From Mucilaginibacter terrenus (GTDB lineage: Bacteria > Bacteroidota > Bacteroidia > Sphingobacteriales > Sphingobacteriaceae): a DNA stretch of 64,000 nucleotides. The notes under the pieces were generated by a model that did no database searches, was not told the origin of the DNA, and worked only from the letters and a program-made list of their open reading frames with translations. Where the stretch lies: assembly GCF_003432065.1 (NCBI RefSeq), contig NZ_QWDE01000002.1:965392-1029391 (forward strand), given 5' to 3'. Shown one piece after another: positions 63,008 to 64,000 of this stretch. The stretch's first letter is position 1; each line of letters opens with the position of its first letter. The translations under genes and the position numbers were made by a program.

Positions 63008-63586
63008 ATGAAAAACGCATTCAGATTACTAATAGCTGCTGCCGTAATGACGACAGCATTTTCATGCGGCCACCGTGCCGAAGACGCGAGCAGTACCGAA
63101 ATAGCTGCCGACAGCAATAAAAAAGAACTGGAAGCTAAAGACTCTACAGAACTAAAGTCGGACGCTGAATTTGCGGTGAAAGCTGCCAACGGCGGTCTGC
63201 TGGAAGTGCAATTGGGTAAACTGGCGGCAACTAAAGCTACAACTGCCGAAGCTAAGCAGTTTGCAGAGATGATGGTGACCGACCACACCAAAGCTAACCA
63301 GGAGCTAATGGCTTTAGCGGGTACAAAAACCATAACCTTGCCGGCCGTTTTGGATGCTTCCGCGCAAAAGGATTATGACGACCTGGCTAAGACCGACAAA
63401 AAGGATTTTGACAAAGCTTACATCGACTACATGGTGAAAGACCATAAAGAAGATGTGGATGAATTTAAGAAAGAAGCCCAGGATGGTAAAGATGCCGAAC
63501 TGAAAGCATTTGCCGCCAAAACAACACCGATACTGGAGCACCATTTACAAATGGCGCAGAAAGCTGCGGATGCTTTAAAGAAATAA
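63008..63586 (+). CDS. DUF4142 lipoprotein
   Basis: A 192-residue lipoprotein, lipobox TAFSC (Cys20). The mature part is the DUF4142 helical domain: FAVKAANGGLLEVQLGKLAATKATTAEAKQFAEMMVTDHTKANQEL, then the later segment IDYMVKDHKEDVDEFKKEAQDGKDAELKAFAAKTTPILEHHLQMA. Ferritin-like four-helix bundle proteins of this type are abundant in Bacteroidota periplasm; metal or stress functions have been proposed, none shown. Stop codon lies in the following terminator. Confidence 0.9.
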   Translation: MKNAFRLLIAAAVMTTAFSCGHRAEDASSTEIAADSNKKELEAKDSTELKSDAEFAVKAANGGLLEVQLGKLAATKATTAEAKQFAEMMVTDHTKANQELMALAGTKTITLPAVLDASAQKDYDDLAKTDKKDFDKAYIDYMVKDHKEDVDEFKKEAQDGKDAELKAFAAKTTPILEHHLQMAQKAADALKK

Positions 63587-63612
63587 AAAAAGGCGCTTAG
63601 GCGCCTTTTTTT
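63586..63612 (+). terminator. Intrinsic terminator after DUF4142 gene
   Basis: GGCGC (63592-63596) and GCGCC (63601-63605) with loop TTAG, flanked by A-run and T-run that extend the pairing; T-run to 63612. Confidence 0.85.
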
Positions 63613-63919
63613 ATTGTTACAAAAGGTGTGGTTTTTGCAGGTTTTGGGCTATGCAGAAATCATTGCCTTGATGATACAGTAAGTGTGACACTTTGCCCCG
63701 GAAACTGTAACACCGTGTTACAGACGTGAAACAAGGATGAATTTACAAGTGGCTGTAATACAGCAGTTTGTTAAAAAGGCAATTTTAGCCAAACTGTATC
63801 ATGGTTCCAGAAACTGTAACACGGGTTTTTGTTAAAAGTATGTATCACAGCAGCTTAACTGTTTTTAGCCCCAAAAAAGTGTAACAGGTGTAACACGCGC
63901 GCGTGTTACACCTGTGGTG
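63613..63919. other. Intergenic repeat element before the last gene
   Basis: No gene in about 300 bases. It contains the second copy of the TGTAACAC-rich element, with a 9-bp perfect palindrome CTGTAACAC C GTGTTACAG at 63705-63723, the block CTGTATCATGGTTCC near 63797-63811, and a 30-bp perfect palindrome at 63885-63914. Confidence 0.75.
63705..63919. repeat. TGTAACAC-rich dispersed element, copy 2
   Basis: Shares with copy 1 (39106-39252) the blocks CTGTATCATGGTTCC, AACTGTAACACGG with TTTTTGTTAAAA, and AAAAAAGTGTAACAGGTGTA. It ends in a perfect 30-bp palindrome (63885-63914; half-site CAGGTGTAACACGCG) just before the stop codon of the minus-strand gene. On the minus strand the palindrome is followed by TTACACTTTTTT, so it could terminate that gene. 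Confidence 0.75.
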
Positions 63920-64000
63920 TTAGAACTTATACCTGACGAAAGCCTCCATGGCAGCGTATTCGGCCATACCCAGCTTATCGTAGTTCTGCGCGGTTTCGCG
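63920..64000 (-). CDS. C-terminal 26 residues of a gene extending right
   Basis: The TAA stop (complement of 63920-63922) closes a frame that enters from the right edge. The 26 visible residues are RETAQNYDKLGMAEYAAMEA followed by FVRYKF. Not enough is visible to name the protein. The end sits directly at the TGTAACAC repeat. Confidence 0.7.
   Translation of the reverse strand, partial: RETAQNYDKLGMAEYAAMEAFVRYKF

Overview
The window looks like a chromosomal segment from a Bacteroidota bacterium of the Sphingobacteriaceae, close to Mucilaginibacter or Pedobacter. This is inferred from protein character, from TonB-dependent receptors with carboxypeptidase-like N-terminal domains, from ECF sigma factors, from many secreted or lipid-modified proteins, and from several good matches to the Bacteroidota promoter -7 element TAnnTTTG. 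Ribosome binding sites are weak, as usual for this phylum. No phage, insertion sequence, CRISPR array or rRNA was found. One tRNA gene (Asn, GTT) is present.

Layout. 1-162: start of a DoxX-like gene leaving the window. 328-10553: a heme-biosynthesis block on the + strand: hemA, a broken membrane-protein gene, a fused hemC-hemD, hemB, hemL, a histidine kinase/response regulator pair, a TPR membrane protein, hemE and hemJ. Together these take glutamyl-tRNA to uroporphyrinogen III and coproporphyrinogen III (hemE product), with HemJ acting later as protoporphyrinogen oxidase; hemF/hemN and hemH are not here. 10575-17588: an amidohydrolase, an ECF sigma/anti-sigma-like/outer-membrane trio, a lone ABC ATPase, a PfkB kinase, tRNA-Asn and an NAD(P)-binding protein divergent from a MarR regulator. 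17837-25803: two PAS proteins (one kinase, one without a kinase domain), a transglutaminase-like protein, a TlpA-like thioredoxin, an acyltransferase, a DoxX-like protein and a small FecR-N-like protein. 25981-33594: two TonB-dependent receptors, the second followed closely by a beta-helix lipoprotein. 33653-38785: DUF1684 protein, LTA-synthase-like enzyme, class V aminotransferase and two hypotheticals.

38786-47467: a thioredoxin pseudogene remnant and a repeat element, a lipoprotein, a second TlpA-like protein, aldo/keto reductase, a DGPF/YciI plus ECF42-type sigma pair, a DUF72 protein, an internally duplicated Spy-like protein, and a HipA-like kinase overlapping a DUF3037 gene. 47512-53728: a secreted carbohydrate-directed group (ThuA, GH30, alpha/beta hydrolase, GH43-type) without SusC/SusD genes. 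53804-64000: accA, a multi-PAS kinase, a retropepsin-like protein, a repeat-rich stretch with two small low-confidence genes, an AraC regulator with a SnoaL-like protein, a basic-secretory-type metalloprotease divergent from ftcD, a DUF4142 lipoprotein, and the 3' end of a gene entering from the right.

Most notable: the HipA-like kinase/DUF3037 overlap; a two-component system embedded in the heme block; a membrane-protein gene split by two single-base homopolymer changes; a dispersed TGTAACAC-rich element found at the 3' end of two minus-strand genes; a MarR operator-like inverted repeat; and a TlpA start codon buried in a strong hairpin. All family assignments were made by reading the sequence, without database searches.
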